A stretch of 46,870 nt of DNA, taken from Pseudomonadota bacterium. GTDB taxonomy: Bacteria; Pseudomonadota; Gammaproteobacteria; Burkholderiales; Sulfuriferulaceae. Positions 25,014 through 35,631 of the stretch are shown here, piece by piece (positions within the stretch are counted from its first letter, which is position 1; each line of letters starts with the position of its first letter). Under the pieces are notes generated by a model, which had not been told where the DNA came from, did no database searches, and saw only the letters and a program-made list of their open reading frames with translations. Location: the NCBI GenBank assembly GCA_021795395.1, contig JAJYPN010000020.1, positions 1 to 46,870 on the forward strand, written 5' to 3'. The translations under genes were made by a program, and so were the position numbers.

Positions 25014-25046
25014 TTGAGGTCCGGGTCGGTTCCCGGAATTATAATG

Positions 25047-26105
<1,059 letters not shown>

Positions 26106-26152
26106 TCATCGCTGCATGTTTTGTTGCAGTCAGGCGACGGTATCTATTTTTT

Positions 26153-28138
26153 TTACAGAACACCTTTGACGGTATTCACCACATTCTCCACGGTAAAGCC
26201 GAAATATTTGAACAGATCCGGCGCAGGCGCGGATTCGCCAAAGGTATTCATGCCTACCACGCCGCCTTCCAGACCGACGTATTTACGCCAAAAGTCGGTA
26301 ACGCCGGCTTCGATTGCCACGCGCGGTATGCCTTTGGGCAATACCTGACTTTTGTAGCTGTCGTCCTGACGATCGAATACGTTGGTGGACGGCATGGAAA
26401 CCACGCGCGCCGCAATGCCCTGTTCCGCCAGCGCGGTCTGGGCGTTGACCGCCAGTTCGATTTCGGAGCCGGTCGCAATCAATACGACTTTAGGATCGGC
26501 CGCGTCTTTCAGCACGTAACCGCCGCGTGCGATATTGGCGATGGTAGCATCGTCTCTATTCATGAAGGGCAGATTTTGCCGGCTGAATACCAGGCTGGTC
26601 GGCCCGGTGGAGCGGCTGATTGCCTGGCCCCAGGCAACGATGGTTTCCACCGTGTCGCAAGGACGCCAGACGTCCATGTTCGGGATCATGCGCAAGGTAG
26701 CCGTCTGTTCGACCGGTTGATGTGTCGGGCCGTCTTCGCCCAGGCCGATGGAATCGTGCGTATAGACGAAGATGACGCGTTTTTTCATCAAAGCACACAT
26801 GCGCAGAGCGTTGCGCGCGTATTCCGAGAACATCAGGAAGGTGCCGCCGAACGGCAGCACGCCGCCATGCAGCGCCATGCCGTTCATGATGGCGCTCATA
26901 CCGAATTCACGCACGCCGTAAGAGATGTAATTGCCAGTGCCCTTGCCGTCTACATGGCGGCAACCCGTCCAGTTGGTCAGGTTGGAACCGGTCAGGTCGG
27001 CGGAGCCGCCGAGAAATTCAGGCAACGCGGGCGCCAGCGCATTGATGGCGATCTGCGAGGCTTTGCGGGTGGCGACGGTTTCGCCTTTGGCGTTGATATC
27101 GGCGATGGCTTTGGCCAGTACTTCGTTCCAGTTCGCCGGTAGGTCGCCGGCCATGCGGCGTTTGAATTCGGCCGCTTCGGCGGGATAAGCGCGAGCGTAT
27201 TCGGCGAATTTGTCGTTCCAGGCCTGTTCGAGATCGGCGCCCCTGGCTTTGGCATCCCAGCCCGCGTAAATGTCGGCCGGTATTTCGAACGGCGGATGGT
27301 TCCAGCCGAGGTTCTTGCGCGTCGCTTCGATTTCTGCGGCGCCCAGCGCTGAACCGTGTACGTCGTGACCGCCCTGTTTGTTGGGCGCGCCCTTGCCGAT
27401 GACGGTTTTGCAGCAGATCATGCTCGGCTTGTCGGTGACGGCCTTTGCCGCCTGCAGCGCGGCTTCGACCGCGGCGCTGTCGTGACCGTCCACGTTGGCG
27501 ATGACATGCCAGCCATAGGCTTCGAAACGTTTGGGGGTGTCATCGGTAAACCACCCTTTAACATGACCGTCGATGGAAATGCCGTTGTCGTCCCAGAATG
27601 CGATCAGCTTGCCCAGACCCCAGGTTCCGGCCAATGCGCACGATTCATGCGAAATGCCTTCCATCAGGCATCCGTCGCCCAGAAATACATAAGTGTGATG
27701 GTTGACGATTTCGTGACCGGGCTTGTTGAATTCGGCAGCCAGCAGTTTTTCCGTCATCGCCATGCCCACGGCGTTGGTTATGCCCTGTCCCAATGGACCG
27801 GTAGTGGTTTCTACGCCGGGGGTATAGCTGAATTCGGGATGGCCCGGAGTCTTGGAATGCAACTGGCGGAAACGTTTGATTTCTTCCATCGGCAGATCGT
27901 AACCGGTCAGATGCAGCAGCGCATAGATCAGCATGGAACCGTGACCGTTGGACAAGACGAAACGGTCGCGGTCTATCCACATCGGATTGGCCGGATTGTG
28001 TCGCAGATGATGGTTCCATAGCACTTCCGCGATTTCCGCCATGCCCATGGGAGCGCCCGGATGGCCGGATTTGGCCTTTTCCACAGCATCCATGGCCAGC
28101 GCGCGAATGGCGTTTGCAAGATCAGTACGAGTTGCCAT
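26153..28138 (-). CDS. tkt: Transketolase
   Basis: 661-residue thiamine-diphosphate enzyme transferring two-carbon units in the pentose phosphate and Calvin cycles. Seen are [19 protein letters not shown], the ThDP motif [12 protein letters not shown]...[10 protein letters not shown], the central catalytic block [19 protein letters not shown] (in pieces), [17 protein letters not shown] and [12 protein letters not shown]. The start is ATG 28138 with AAGGA upstream; the frame to 28222 adds an unlikely leader. It is the first gene of the run tkt-gap-pgk-pyk-fba, so the operon promoter should lie in the 240-bp gap before it, where I saw no certain promoter. Confidence 0.97.
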   Translation of the reverse strand: MATRTDLANAIRALAMDAVEKAKSGHPGAPMGMAEIAEVLWNHHLRHNPANPMWIDRDRFVLSNGHGSMLIYALLHLTGYDLPMEEIKRFRQLHSKTPGHPEFSYTPGVETTTGPLGQGITNAVGMAMTEKLLAAEFNKPGHEIVNHHTYVFLGDGCLMEGISHESCALAGTWGLGKLIAFWDDNGISIDGHVKGWFTDDTPKRFEAYGWHVIANVDGHDSAAVEAALQAAKAVTDKPSMICCKTVIGKGAPNKQGGHDVHGSALGAAEIEATRKNLGWNHPPFEIPADIYAGWDAKARGADLEQAWNDKFAEYARAYPAEAAEFKRRMAGDLPANWNEVLAKAIADINAKGETVATRKASQIAINALAPALPEFLGGSADLTGSNLTNWTGCRHVDGKGTGNYISYGVREFGMSAIMNGMALHGGVLPFGGTFLMFSEYARNALRMCALMKKRVIFVYTHDSIGLGEDGPTHQPVEQTATLRMIPNMDVWRPCDTVETIVAWGQAISRSTGPTSLVFSRQNLPFMNRDDATIANIARGGYVLKDAADPKVVLIATGSEIELAVNAQTALAEQGIAARVVSMPSTNVFDRQDDSYKSQVLPKGIPRVAIEAGVTDFWRKYVGLEGGVVGMNTFGESAPAPDLFKYFGFTVENVVNTVKGVL

Positions 28139-28378
28139 TGTTTTTTCCTTGGAAAATAAAAAATGAGGTGATGCGATGCCGCCAAAGTTCCTGATTATCG
28201 CCGACATGATAAATTTCAGCAAGCCCGATAGCCGCAGCCTGGCGTCGCGTACTTAAAAAAGTTTTGATAATTCAACCCGTAGCGTATTTACCCATAGGCG
28301 AATGGCAAATAACCCGGAAATAATTAATCCTTACAGGCTTAATCTGGCTGAACTAACGGTCAGCTGCCGTTTCCAGGT

Positions 28379-29182
28379 TCAACAGTATGGTGGATTTTTC
28401 AGGTCGGCTTTGACTATCCAGTCGCACCACTCACCGAACAGATCTTCGCCGAGTGCCGCTATAACCGCGCGTTGCCAGGGCTGGTCCGCCCAGAAATCGC
28501 GGTGCGTGAGTGTGCAGCAATGACCGCCGGCTTCTTCCAGAATGAGGCATCCTGCCGCATAATCCCAGAGCTTTTGGCCGCCGTGCAAATATACGTCGAG
28601 ACGTCCGGCCGCGACATAACACCAGTCCAGCGTGCTGGCGCCGAAGTTGCGCTGCGAACTGTAAGGTGGATGCAGCGCGATTTGCGCGGTGATATTGTTG
28701 CTGATTCGTTTGAGTTCCACCCCGGCCAGACTATGCCGCAGATCGGTCGAGCGCGTCATGATCGGCAGCGGCTTGTCGTTCAGAAAAGCGCCACGGCCGC
28801 GCTCGGCATAAAACAGTTCGCCGGTTACCGGGTCGTAGATCGCGCCCAGCACGCTGCGGCCGGCTTTCATCAGGGCGATCGAGACGGCGAAATAGGGGAT
28901 GCCGTTGACAAAATTGGAGGTGCCGTCGATGGGGTCGATGCACCACAAACCATCCCGGCCGGCTTCCCACAGGCGTTTTTGTTCGGCTTCCGTCATTTCT
29001 TCGCCCAATACCGGGTAGGGCGCGAGCCTCGATAATTCGGCGACGAGCGCGTTCTGGCATGCCAGATCGGCTTCGGTAAACAGACTGCCGTCGCTTTTAC
29101 GGCTATGCGCGACCTTGAGGTAGCGCGGCATGACTTCCGCATGCGCGACGCGCTTGATTATGGCCAGGACTTGATTGAGCAT
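28379..29182 (-). CDS. Inositol monophosphatase-family phosphatase
   Basis: 267-residue magnesium-dependent phosphatase of the IMPase/FBPase fold. Metal ligands are visible in LGEEM (about 60-64) and CIDPIDGTSNFVNG (about 81-94), and the third in KLWDYAAGCLILEEAGG (about 204-220). Substrates in this family include inositol-1-phosphate, histidinol phosphate, PAP and fructose-1,6-bisphosphate. The sequence alone does not say which. Its position on the same strand directly upstream of tkt raises the possibility of a sugar bisphosphate role, but it differs from classical Fbp, and a general housekeeping phosphatase is equally likely. It follows the thioredoxin-fold gene by 27 bp. Confidence 0.85.
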   Translation of the reverse strand: MLNQVLAIIKRVAHAEVMPRYLKVAHSRKSDGSLFTEADLACQNALVAELSRLAPYPVLGEEMTEAEQKRLWEAGRDGLWCIDPIDGTSNFVNGIPYFAVSIALMKAGRSVLGAIYDPVTGELFYAERGRGAFLNDKPLPIMTRSTDLRHSLAGVELKRISNNITAQIALHPPYSSQRNFGASTLDWCYVAAGRLDVYLHGGQKLWDYAAGCLILEEAGGHCCTLTHRDFWADQPWQRAVIAALGEDLFGEWCDWIVKADLKNPPYC

Positions 29183-29209
29183 GCTGAGATGAGAATGAGA
29201 TGGACAGGT

Positions 29210-29773
29210 TCAGGAAACGGATTTCCATTTGATGGAGCAGCCTATGCTGGGTATTTGCTCGGCTGGTCCCTTTTGAGTTTCGGCGATCTCGCGCATCGCT
29301 TCGAACAGGTCGCGGCGCACGTTGCCGGCAGCGGTGGTTTTGCGCGAAGCGTCGAATCTCCCCCGATACTGGAGTTCGCCTGCGCGGTTGAAGCCAAAAA
29401 AATCCGGCGTGCATATGGCATCGTAATTGCGGGCGACTTGCTGCGATTCGTCCATGACGTATGGGAAAGGGAAATCGAATTCGGCGGCGACCTTGACCAT
29501 GTTGTCGAAGGAATCTTCCGCATATTCCGCCGGGTCGTTGGACATGATGCCTATGCTGTTGATGCCGTAACGGTCCCGCAGTTCGCGGCAATCGCGCACC
29601 AGACGCGGCCGTATCGCCTGCACGTAAGGGCAATGGTTGCAGATGAACATGACCAGCAGACCGTTTTCGCCCATCACCGTGGATAAGGTATGGCGTTTAC
29701 CGTCGACGCCGGGCAGATCGAAATCGGGCGCGGGCCAGCCGAAGCGGCAAACGGGCGTTTCCAGACTAACCAT
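29210..29773 (-). CDS. Thioredoxin-fold redoxin (AhpC/TSA-like) protein
   Basis: 187-residue redoxin-domain protein without a signal peptide. It has the pattern FDLPGVDGKRHTL followed by MFICNHCPYVQAI, in which the two Cys form a CxxC (about 45-48), and a cis-Pro region CTPDFFGFN with another Cys. This CNHCPYV subgroup is widespread and only loosely characterised; a peroxiredoxin- or ResA-like thiol reaction is assumed. CAGGAG serves as the ribosome-binding site. The preceding small basic ORF overlaps its start, and it is followed by the IMPase-family gene, forming a likely three-gene operon. Confidence 0.85.
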   Translation of the reverse strand: MVSLETPVCRFGWPAPDFDLPGVDGKRHTLSTVMGENGLLVMFICNHCPYVQAIRPRLVRDCRELRDRYGINSIGIMSNDPAEYAEDSFDNMVKVAAEFDFPFPYVMDESQQVARNYDAICTPDFFGFNRAGELQYRGRFDASRKTTAAGNVRRDLFEAMREIAETQKGPAEQIPSIGCSIKWKSVS

Positions 29774-29951
29774 TTTTACTCCTGGTAAATAATTCCTGAT
29801 TCAAGCGACCCTGCGCGATGTAAGAGCGATGCAGATGAGGCGAAAAAGCCAGAGACACTCGATTGTACAAGGAGTGCTTGGCTTTTGCCCGCTTTTTACG
29901 CAATACGAGCGAGCGCAGTAATCGTGCAAAGGCCTTTTTAAGAGTTATCAT
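29766..29951 (-). CDS. Small basic protein of unknown function (61 aa)
   Basis: An ATG-started frame of 61 codons with many Lys and Arg residues (RKKRAKAKHS in the first third) and SLAFSPHLHRSYIAQGR near the end. It ends inside the start of the thioredoxin-fold gene (ATGGTTAG overlap), an arrangement typical of coupled genes. It occupies the 208-bp gap between that gene and rsmE, which is otherwise empty. No strong ribosome-binding site precedes it. I do not recognise the family. The open frame continues upstream antisense to rsmE, but only this part is likely to be coding. Confidence 0.45.
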   Translation of the reverse strand: MITLKKAFARLLRSLVLRKKRAKAKHSLYNRVSLAFSPHLHRSYIAQGRLNQELFTRSKNG

Positions 29952-29981
29952 ATCATGTAAGCCACTTTTATAATGATAGTC

Positions 29982-30707
29982 ATGCCGCGTTTTTATATTT
30001 TGAAAGCTCCGGTGACCGATACGCTTTATGTCCTGCCTGCGCAGGCTGCGCATCATGCCGCCCGCGTGCTGCGTATGGCGGCGGGCGAGGAACTCGTATT
30101 GTTCGACGGCTCCGGGCGGGAATGGCGGGCGACGGTCGCGCGCATCGACAAGCGCGAAGTCGTCGTAAATGTCGGGGAAAGCAGCGCGATCAGCCGCGAA
30201 TCGCCATTGTCTATCGTCCTGGCGCAGGGGATATCCAGCGGCGAGCGCATGGATTTTACCTTGCAAAAGGCGGTTGAACTGGGAGTAACGCGCATCCAGC
30301 CGATCGCCTGCGCGCGCAGCGTTGTGAAACTGGCAGGCGAACGCGCCGACAAACGCCGCGAGCATTGGCAAAATCTGGTTGTCGCGGCATGTGAGCAGTG
30401 TGGTCGGAATGTTGTTCCCGAAGTCGCGCCGGTGCAGAGTTTGCTGGTGTGGCTAGGCAGCTTGTCAACGTTGCGATCCGGTATCATCCTTGACCCCGCA
30501 GCGGAGGGAACCCTGCATACGCTCCCGCCGCCGCAGACGGATATGGCGATACTGGCCGGTCCGGAGGGAGGTTTTACCGCCGAAGAATATCAGCGGGCTG
30601 CAAGCGCAGGATTCGTTTCGATCCGGCTCGGGCCGCGTATTTTGCGTACAGAGACCGCCGCGCTGGCGGCATTGAGTGCAATACAGGTTTTGTGGGGGGA
30701 TTTGTAA
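29982..30707 (+). CDS. rsmE: 16S rRNA m3U1498 methyltransferase
   Basis: 241-residue SPOUT-class methyltransferase that methylates N3 of U1498 in 16S rRNA. The N-terminal PUA-like part has HHAARVLRMAAGEEL; the SPOUT part has GERMDFTLQKAVELGV, the AdoMet-binding LAGPEGGFTAEE and the knot LGPRILRTETAALAAL. ATG 29982 gives the usual MPRFY start; ATG 29973 is nine bases earlier. It is transcribed away from the thioredoxin-fold operon and toward argA. Confidence 0.95.
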   Translation: MPRFYILKAPVTDTLYVLPAQAAHHAARVLRMAAGEELVLFDGSGREWRATVARIDKREVVVNVGESSAISRESPLSIVLAQGISSGERMDFTLQKAVELGVTRIQPIACARSVVKLAGERADKRREHWQNLVVAACEQCGRNVVPEVAPVQSLLVWLGSLSTLRSGIILDPAAEGTLHTLPPPQTDMAILAGPEGGFTAEEYQRAASAGFVSIRLGPRILRTETAALAALSAIQVLWGDL

Positions 30708-30786
30708 CAAACCGGGTGCTAAAGTCATGCCATTGTTATAATCCGGGTTGGACCAAATTGGATCGATATTTACATATGGTGAGCCG

Positions 30787-32097
30787 ATGTCTTCTACTGC
30801 TTTCGTACACTGGTTTCGCGCGGCTGCGCCGTACATCCACGCCTTTCGCGGCAAAACCTTCGTGCTGGCCTTCGGCGGCGAGGTGCTGGTGGACGATCAG
30901 TTCACGCGCCTTGCACACGACCTCAATCTGCTCAATAGTCTGGGCGTGCGTCTGGTGCTGGTGCATGGCGTGCGCCCGCAGGTCGAGGCGCATCTGACCG
31001 AACGTCAGGCGGAAATCCGTTATGTAGACGGCTTGCGCGTCACCGATGAAAATGCGTTGGCCTGCGTCAAGGAAGCTGTCGGTGAAGTGCGGGTGGAAAT
31101 CGAGGCCTTGCTGTCGATGGGTTTGCCCGACAGTCCGATGGCGAATGCCGATATCCGGGTGGTATCCGGCAATTTTGTCACGGCGCGTCCGCTGGGAGTG
31201 CGGAACGGCGTGGATTTACTGCATACCGGCGTCGTACGCAAGATCAATGCGGCGGCAATCCGGCAGCGCCTCGAAGATAACGACATGGTGCTGTTATCGC
31301 CGTTGGGGTATTCGCCGACCGGCGAGATTTTCAATCTGTCGCTGGAAGATGTAGCCTCCGCTGCTGCGACCGCGTTAAAAGCCGACAAGCTCGTTTTTTT
31401 GATGGAAGAGGACGGCATATTATTAGACGATGGCGATTTGCTGCGTTCGTTGACGGTGCCGGAAGCCGAACAGCTGATGGCAGAACACAATGATTTGAGC
31501 GATGATGTCGCCTATTATCTGCCCTGCGCCATTCTGGCCTGCCGGCAAGGAGTAAGTCGGGTGCATCTGATCAACCGGCATGTCGACGGCGCGCTGCTCA
31601 GCGAACTGTTCACCCATGACGGCGTGGGAACGATGCTGGCGCCGGCGTCGCTGGAGACATTGCGCCCCGCCAGCATCGAAGACGTGGGCGGCATCCTGCA
31701 ATTGATCAGCCCGCTGGAAGAGGACGGCACGCTGGTGCGGCGTTCGCGGGAACGGCTCGAAATGGAAATCGAACGCTTCATTGTGCTCGAACACGACGGT
31801 CGTCTGATCGGCTGCGCGGCCTTGTATCCGTTTGCGGAGGAACGGGCAGGCGAACTCGCGTGCCTGACCATACACCGCGATTTTCGCGGCAATGGAAATG
31901 GGGAAATGCTCCTCGAGGCGGTGGAAAAAGCGGCGCGTGCGGCGCGTTTTGACCGTTTGTACGTGCTCACTACACATACCGCGCACTGGTTTGTCGAACG
32001 GGGTTTCGCCAGCGCGAGCGTCTCCGATCTGCCGGCACAGAAGCAAACCCTGTATAACTATCAGCGCCGTTCCAAGGTTTTCGTCAAGCATTTATGA
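30787..32097 (+). CDS. argA: Amino-acid N-acetyltransferase (N-acetylglutamate synthase)
   Basis: 436-residue enzyme acetylating glutamate with acetyl-CoA, the first step of arginine synthesis and usually feedback-inhibited by arginine. The N-terminal amino-acid-kinase domain (about 1-285; TFVLAFGGEVLVDDQ, LVLVHGVRPQVEA) senses arginine. The C-terminal GNAT domain (about 290-436) has ALYPFAEERAGELACLTIHRDFRGNGNG in pieces, the acetyl-CoA loop. This is the classical long ArgA. The start is ATG 30787, where family members begin. argB lies 5 kb downstream, not in one operon. Confidence 0.95.
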   Translation: MSSTAFVHWFRAAAPYIHAFRGKTFVLAFGGEVLVDDQFTRLAHDLNLLNSLGVRLVLVHGVRPQVEAHLTERQAEIRYVDGLRVTDENALACVKEAVGEVRVEIEALLSMGLPDSPMANADIRVVSGNFVTARPLGVRNGVDLLHTGVVRKINAAAIRQRLEDNDMVLLSPLGYSPTGEIFNLSLEDVASAAATALKADKLVFLMEEDGILLDDGDLLRSLTVPEAEQLMAEHNDLSDDVAYYLPCAILACRQGVSRVHLINRHVDGALLSELFTHDGVGTMLAPASLETLRPASIEDVGGILQLISPLEEDGTLVRRSRERLEMEIERFIVLEHDGRLIGCAALYPFAEERAGELACLTIHRDFRGNGNGEMLLEAVEKAARAARFDRLYVLTTHTAHWFVERGFASASVSDLPAQKQTLYNYQRRSKVFVKHL

Positions 32098-32177
32098 GCG
32101 CGATTTGATGCGCTTTGCGCCCATAGGCGGCCGGTTTCGTTGTAGAATGGCAGCCTCTCGCTTTTTGGGTTCTTATT

Positions 32178-33773
32178 GTGATCGCTACGCAAGGTATTAC
32201 CATCCAGTTCGGCGCCAAGCCATTGTTCGAAAATGTAACAGTCAAGTTCGGCGACGGCAACCGCTATGGCCTGATTGGCGCCAACGGTTGCGGAAAATCG
32301 ACGTTCATGAAGATACTTGCCGGACAGCTCGCGCCGACCTCCGGTCATGTGGCGCTCGACAAGGACGATAAACTGGGCTGGCTGCGGCAGGACCAGTTCG
32401 GTTACGAAGACCAGATCGTACTCGACGTAGTGATGCAGGGCGATGCCGACCTGTGGGCGGTCAAGCATGAAAAGGACAGTATCTACGCCAAACCTGACGC
32501 GACCGAGGAAGATTATCTGCATGCCGCCGAACTCGAAGGCGAATTTGCCGAAATGGACGGTTATTCGGCCGAAGCGCGCGCCGGCGAATTATTGCTGGGC
32601 CTCGGCATTCCGAGCGAGCAGCACAGCGGCACCATGCAAGCCGTGGCGCCGGGCTGGAAGCTGCGCGTTCTGCTCGCGCAAGTGCTGTTCGGCAATCCTG
32701 ACATCATGCTGCTCGACGAGCCCACCAACAACCTTGACATCAATACCATACGCTGGCTGGAAGGCGTGCTCGACCAGCGTTCCTGCACCATGATCATCAT
32801 TTCGCACGACCGGCATTTCCTGAACTCGATCTGCACGCACATGGCCGATCTGGATTACGGTAAAATACAGTTGTTCCCCGGCAATTACGACGAATACATG
32901 CTCGCCGCCACGCAGCAGCGCGAAGGCTTGCAGGCCGCCAACGCGCGCGCCAAGGAAAAGATCGCCGAATTGCAGACCTTCGTCTCGCGCTTTTCCGCCA
33001 ACGCCTCCAAGGCGCGGCAGGCGACTTCGCGGGTCAAACAGATCGACAAGCTCAAACAGGATATGGGCGTCATCGCGCCGTCGTCGCGGCAATATCCCTA
33101 TATCCGTTTCGAGCAGGAAAAGCCGTTGCATCGCAATGTCGTCGAAGTCACCGATTTGTCCATCGGCTACGATGCGCCGCTGTTCCCACAACTCGATATC
33201 ATCGTCGAAGCGGGCGAGCGCATCGCCATCATCGGCGAAAACGGTGCCGGTAAAACCACGCTGGTGAAAACCCTGATCGGCGAAATGCCGCCGCTAAGCG
33301 GCAAGATCAAATGGTCGGAAAACGCTAAAATCGGTTACTACGCGCAGGATCATTCGGCCGATTTCGACAGCGACATGAATCTGTTCGACTGGATGAAGCA
33401 ATGGGCGGAGTCGGGCGAAGACGATCAGGCGATACGCAGCGTGCTCGGCAAGCTGCTGTTTTCCGGCGACGACGTCAAAAAATCCGTCCGCGTCTTGTCC
33501 GGCGGCGAACAGGGGCGGATGATGTTCGGCAAGCTGATGCTGACCAAAGCCAACGTCCTGGTGCTTGACGAACCCACCAATCACCTCGATATGGAATCGA
33601 TCGAATCGGTCAATACCGCGGTCGAACTGTTCAAGGGAACGGTGATTTTCGTTTCTCACGATCGTTCCTTCGTCTCGTCGCTGGCTACCCGTCTGATAGA
33701 AATCCGCGACCACAAGGCCGATATATTCAACGGCACTTACGAGGAATATCTGGTCAGTCGCGGTCTTGCCTGA
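32178..33773 (+). CDS. ybiT: ABC-F family ATPase, YbiT-type
   Basis: 531-residue soluble protein with two ABC ATPase domains and no membrane part. Walker A motifs are GANGCGKST (about 35-43) and GENGAGKTT (about 355-363). The first signature is replaced by [11 protein letters not shown], as in YbiT, and the second is LSGGEQGRM; both Walker B regions end [10 protein letters not shown] or [10 protein letters not shown]. The linker between them (about 245-310, rich in K, A and Q) is the P-site tRNA interaction motif of ABC-F factors. Such proteins act on the ribosome; the exact role of YbiT is not settled. Start GTG 32178. Spacing to purN is 15 bp. Confidence 0.93.
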   Translation: MIATQGITIQFGAKPLFENVTVKFGDGNRYGLIGANGCGKSTFMKILAGQLAPTSGHVALDKDDKLGWLRQDQFGYEDQIVLDVVMQGDADLWAVKHEKDSIYAKPDATEEDYLHAAELEGEFAEMDGYSAEARAGELLLGLGIPSEQHSGTMQAVAPGWKLRVLLAQVLFGNPDIMLLDEPTNNLDINTIRWLEGVLDQRSCTMIIISHDRHFLNSICTHMADLDYGKIQLFPGNYDEYMLAATQQREGLQAANARAKEKIAELQTFVSRFSANASKARQATSRVKQIDKLKQDMGVIAPSSRQYPYIRFEQEKPLHRNVVEVTDLSIGYDAPLFPQLDIIVEAGERIAIIGENGAGKTTLVKTLIGEMPPLSGKIKWSENAKIGYYAQDHSADFDSDMNLFDWMKQWAESGEDDQAIRSVLGKLLFSGDDVKKSVRVLSGGEQGRMMFGKLMLTKANVLVLDEPTNHLDMESIESVNTAVELFKGTVIFVSHDRSFVSSLATRLIEIRDHKADIFNGTYEEYLVSRGLA

Positions 33774-33788
33774 ACGCAGGTGGTCCCG

Positions 33789-34415
33789 ATGAACGTGGTA
33801 GCGCTGATATCCGGACGCGGTTCCAATCTTCAGGCGATACTCGATGCAGGCATAGCCGTGACGGCGGTCATCAGCAACAATCCGGCTGCGGCAGGTCTGG
33901 CGATGGCGCAATCGCGCGGTATTCCGACCCGGGCGATCGCGCACGGGGATTACGCAGGCCGCGCCGAATTCGACCGGGCGCTTCAGGACGCGATAGACGC
34001 CTATGCGCCCGGCCTGGTGGTGCTGGCCGGATATATGCGTATATTGACGGATGATTTCGTGCATCATTATGCCGGCAGGCTGATGAATATCCATCCCTCA
34101 TTGCTGCCGAGTTTTCCCGGCTTGCAAACGCATGCGCTAGCGCTGGCGGAAGGCGTCAGGATACACGGTTGCACGGTGCACTTCGTGACGCCGACGCTCG
34201 ATCGCGGGCCTATCGTCATCCAGGCGGCGGTTCCCGTACTCGCCGGCGATACGGCCGAGAGCTTGCAGCAGCGCGTGCTGGCGGCGGAACATCGTATCTA
34301 TCCGCGAGCGGTGCGCTGGTTTCTCGAAGGACGCCTGCGCATCGATACGCACGGCAAGGTAAACTTATCGGCAGCTGAAGCGTCAGAACAGAGTGTGTTG
34401 ATGACAGGAGCGTAA
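33789..34415 (+). CDS. purN: Phosphoribosylglycinamide formyltransferase
   Basis: 208-residue enzyme transferring a formyl group from 10-formyl-tetrahydrofolate to GAR in purine synthesis. The phosphate loop ISGRGSNLQAIL is near the N-terminus; VLAGYMRIL and the catalytic region NIHPSLLPSFPGLQTHA, GCTVHFVTPTLDRGPIV follow, including the catalytic Asn-His-Asp set. AGGTGG precedes ATG 33789. It lies between ybiT and the DUF3108 gene on the same strand, and its stop is one base before that gene's GTG. Confidence 0.96.
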   Translation: MNVVALISGRGSNLQAILDAGIAVTAVISNNPAAAGLAMAQSRGIPTRAIAHGDYAGRAEFDRALQDAIDAYAPGLVVLAGYMRILTDDFVHHYAGRLMNIHPSLLPSFPGLQTHALALAEGVRIHGCTVHFVTPTLDRGPIVIQAAVPVLAGDTAESLQQRVLAAEHRIYPRAVRWFLEGRLRIDTHGKVNLSAAEASEQSVLMTGA

Positions 34416-34416
34416 A

Positions 34417-35631
34417 GTGCGGCCAGCAGCAACGCGACACAAGACAGACCCGTCTGCGGTAGCGTTGCGCAAGCCCTGGATCCGGGCTTACGCCCGGTAC
34501 GTTTTTGCCGCGGCGCTGGCGATATCGCTGCTATTGCATGTAAGCCTGCTGACGGGGCTGCATTTTTATCTGCCGCAGGACACGCAACGTACCGATGTGA
34601 TCGAAGCACGCCTTCAATCGCTACCGCAAAAACCCGCGGCGCAATCCGAACAGCATTCGATAAAACGCGCCGCGCCGAAAAAAAGGAAGACGCGAGCCAA
34701 GGCTCATCCTCATGCTCCAAGCCATAAAACGCCTGTCGCCGCACGGAAACCGGAAAAGGCGAGCGTATCGCCGACAACAGATAAAACGGCCGATAGCGCG
34801 AGCGTCGCGCAATCTGCGGTAATGACGGTACCGGCGGCGCAGGCATCGGTATCCGCTGCGACCGGAAGTACCGAAGCTCCTGTCGATACGGCTGCGAAGA
34901 ATGCCGCGCCAGTCTCGCCAGACAGCGAAGCGCTTGACGATTCATCCGATAAGGCTGCTGATGCAACGACATCGCAGGCCAACAAGCTGCCGGATAAATT
35001 TGAAATCGAGTATACAGTAACCAAGGGCATCGACGGGTTTCCACTGGGTCGGGCGACCTATCTATGGGTCGCGCAGGACGGCCAGTATACGCTGACCAGC
35101 ATCACCGAAGGCAGCGGCCTGTTCGCCTTGTTCCAGCCCGGCAAGCTGGTGCAGATCAGCCGCGGCAAGATAAACGCGACCGGGCTTGCGCCCGATGATT
35201 TCTGGATACAGCGGGGTCGCTCCACGCCCGATAAAACTACCTCGGCGCATTTCGATTATATCAACCGCAATGTCACCATTACCAAGGATAACCGGGCGTT
35301 TTCCGTGCCGATGGAGGATAACGCACAGGATCTGCTGAGCGCGATTTTTCAGTTAGCCGTACGTGCGCCTTTTCCGGGGACGATGCTGTTGCATGTAACG
35401 TCGGGGAAATCACTCAAACCGTATCACGCCCGTATTGTCGGCGAGGAGACTATCGCAACGCCGCTGGGACCGTTGCGCACACTGCATCTGGTGCGTCCGG
35501 CCGAAGATGACGAAGATGCCATGGATCTTTGGCTGGCGGAGGATTACAACGATATCCCGGTCAAAATCCGTATCGATCACAGCAAATTCGGCATCATCGA
35601 GCAGACCGTGACCAATATGCAAACGCGCTGA
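34417..35631 (+). CDS. DUF3108-domain envelope protein
   Basis: 404-residue protein with one N-terminal membrane segment (about 28-50; YVFAAALAISLLLHVSLLTG), then a long Ala/Lys/Pro/Thr-rich linker (about 65-190) and a C-terminal DUF3108 beta-rich domain (about 195-404; EYTVTKGIDGFPLGRATYLW, YTLTSITEGSGLF). The arrangement is like TonB or LppC-type periplasmic tethered proteins. DUF3108 has no firmly known function. It directly follows purN, with GTG 34417 and AGGAG six bases upstream, a pairing that recurs in betaproteobacteria. It converges with purK with no gap. Confidence 0.85.
   Translation: MRPAATRHKTDPSAVALRKPWIRAYARYVFAAALAISLLLHVSLLTGLHFYLPQDTQRTDVIEARLQSLPQKPAAQSEQHSIKRAAPKKRKTRAKAHPHAPSHKTPVAARKPEKASVSPTTDKTADSASVAQSAVMTVPAAQASVSAATGSTEAPVDTAAKNAAPVSPDSEALDDSSDKAADATTSQANKLPDKFEIEYTVTKGIDGFPLGRATYLWVAQDGQYTLTSITEGSGLFALFQPGKLVQISRGKINATGLAPDDFWIQRGRSTPDKTTSAHFDYINRNVTITKDNRAFSVPMEDNAQDLLSAIFQLAVRAPFPGTMLLHVTSGKSLKPYHARIVGEETIATPLGPLRTLHLVRPAEDDEDAMDLWLAEDYNDIPVKIRIDHSKFGIIEQTVTNMQTR

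Noticed and set aside
29952..30371. Upstream extension of the small basic ORF to 201 codons, antisense to rsmE
   Set aside because: The extension is opposite the well-supported rsmE and shows shadow-like composition; only the last 61 codons lie in non-coding space.
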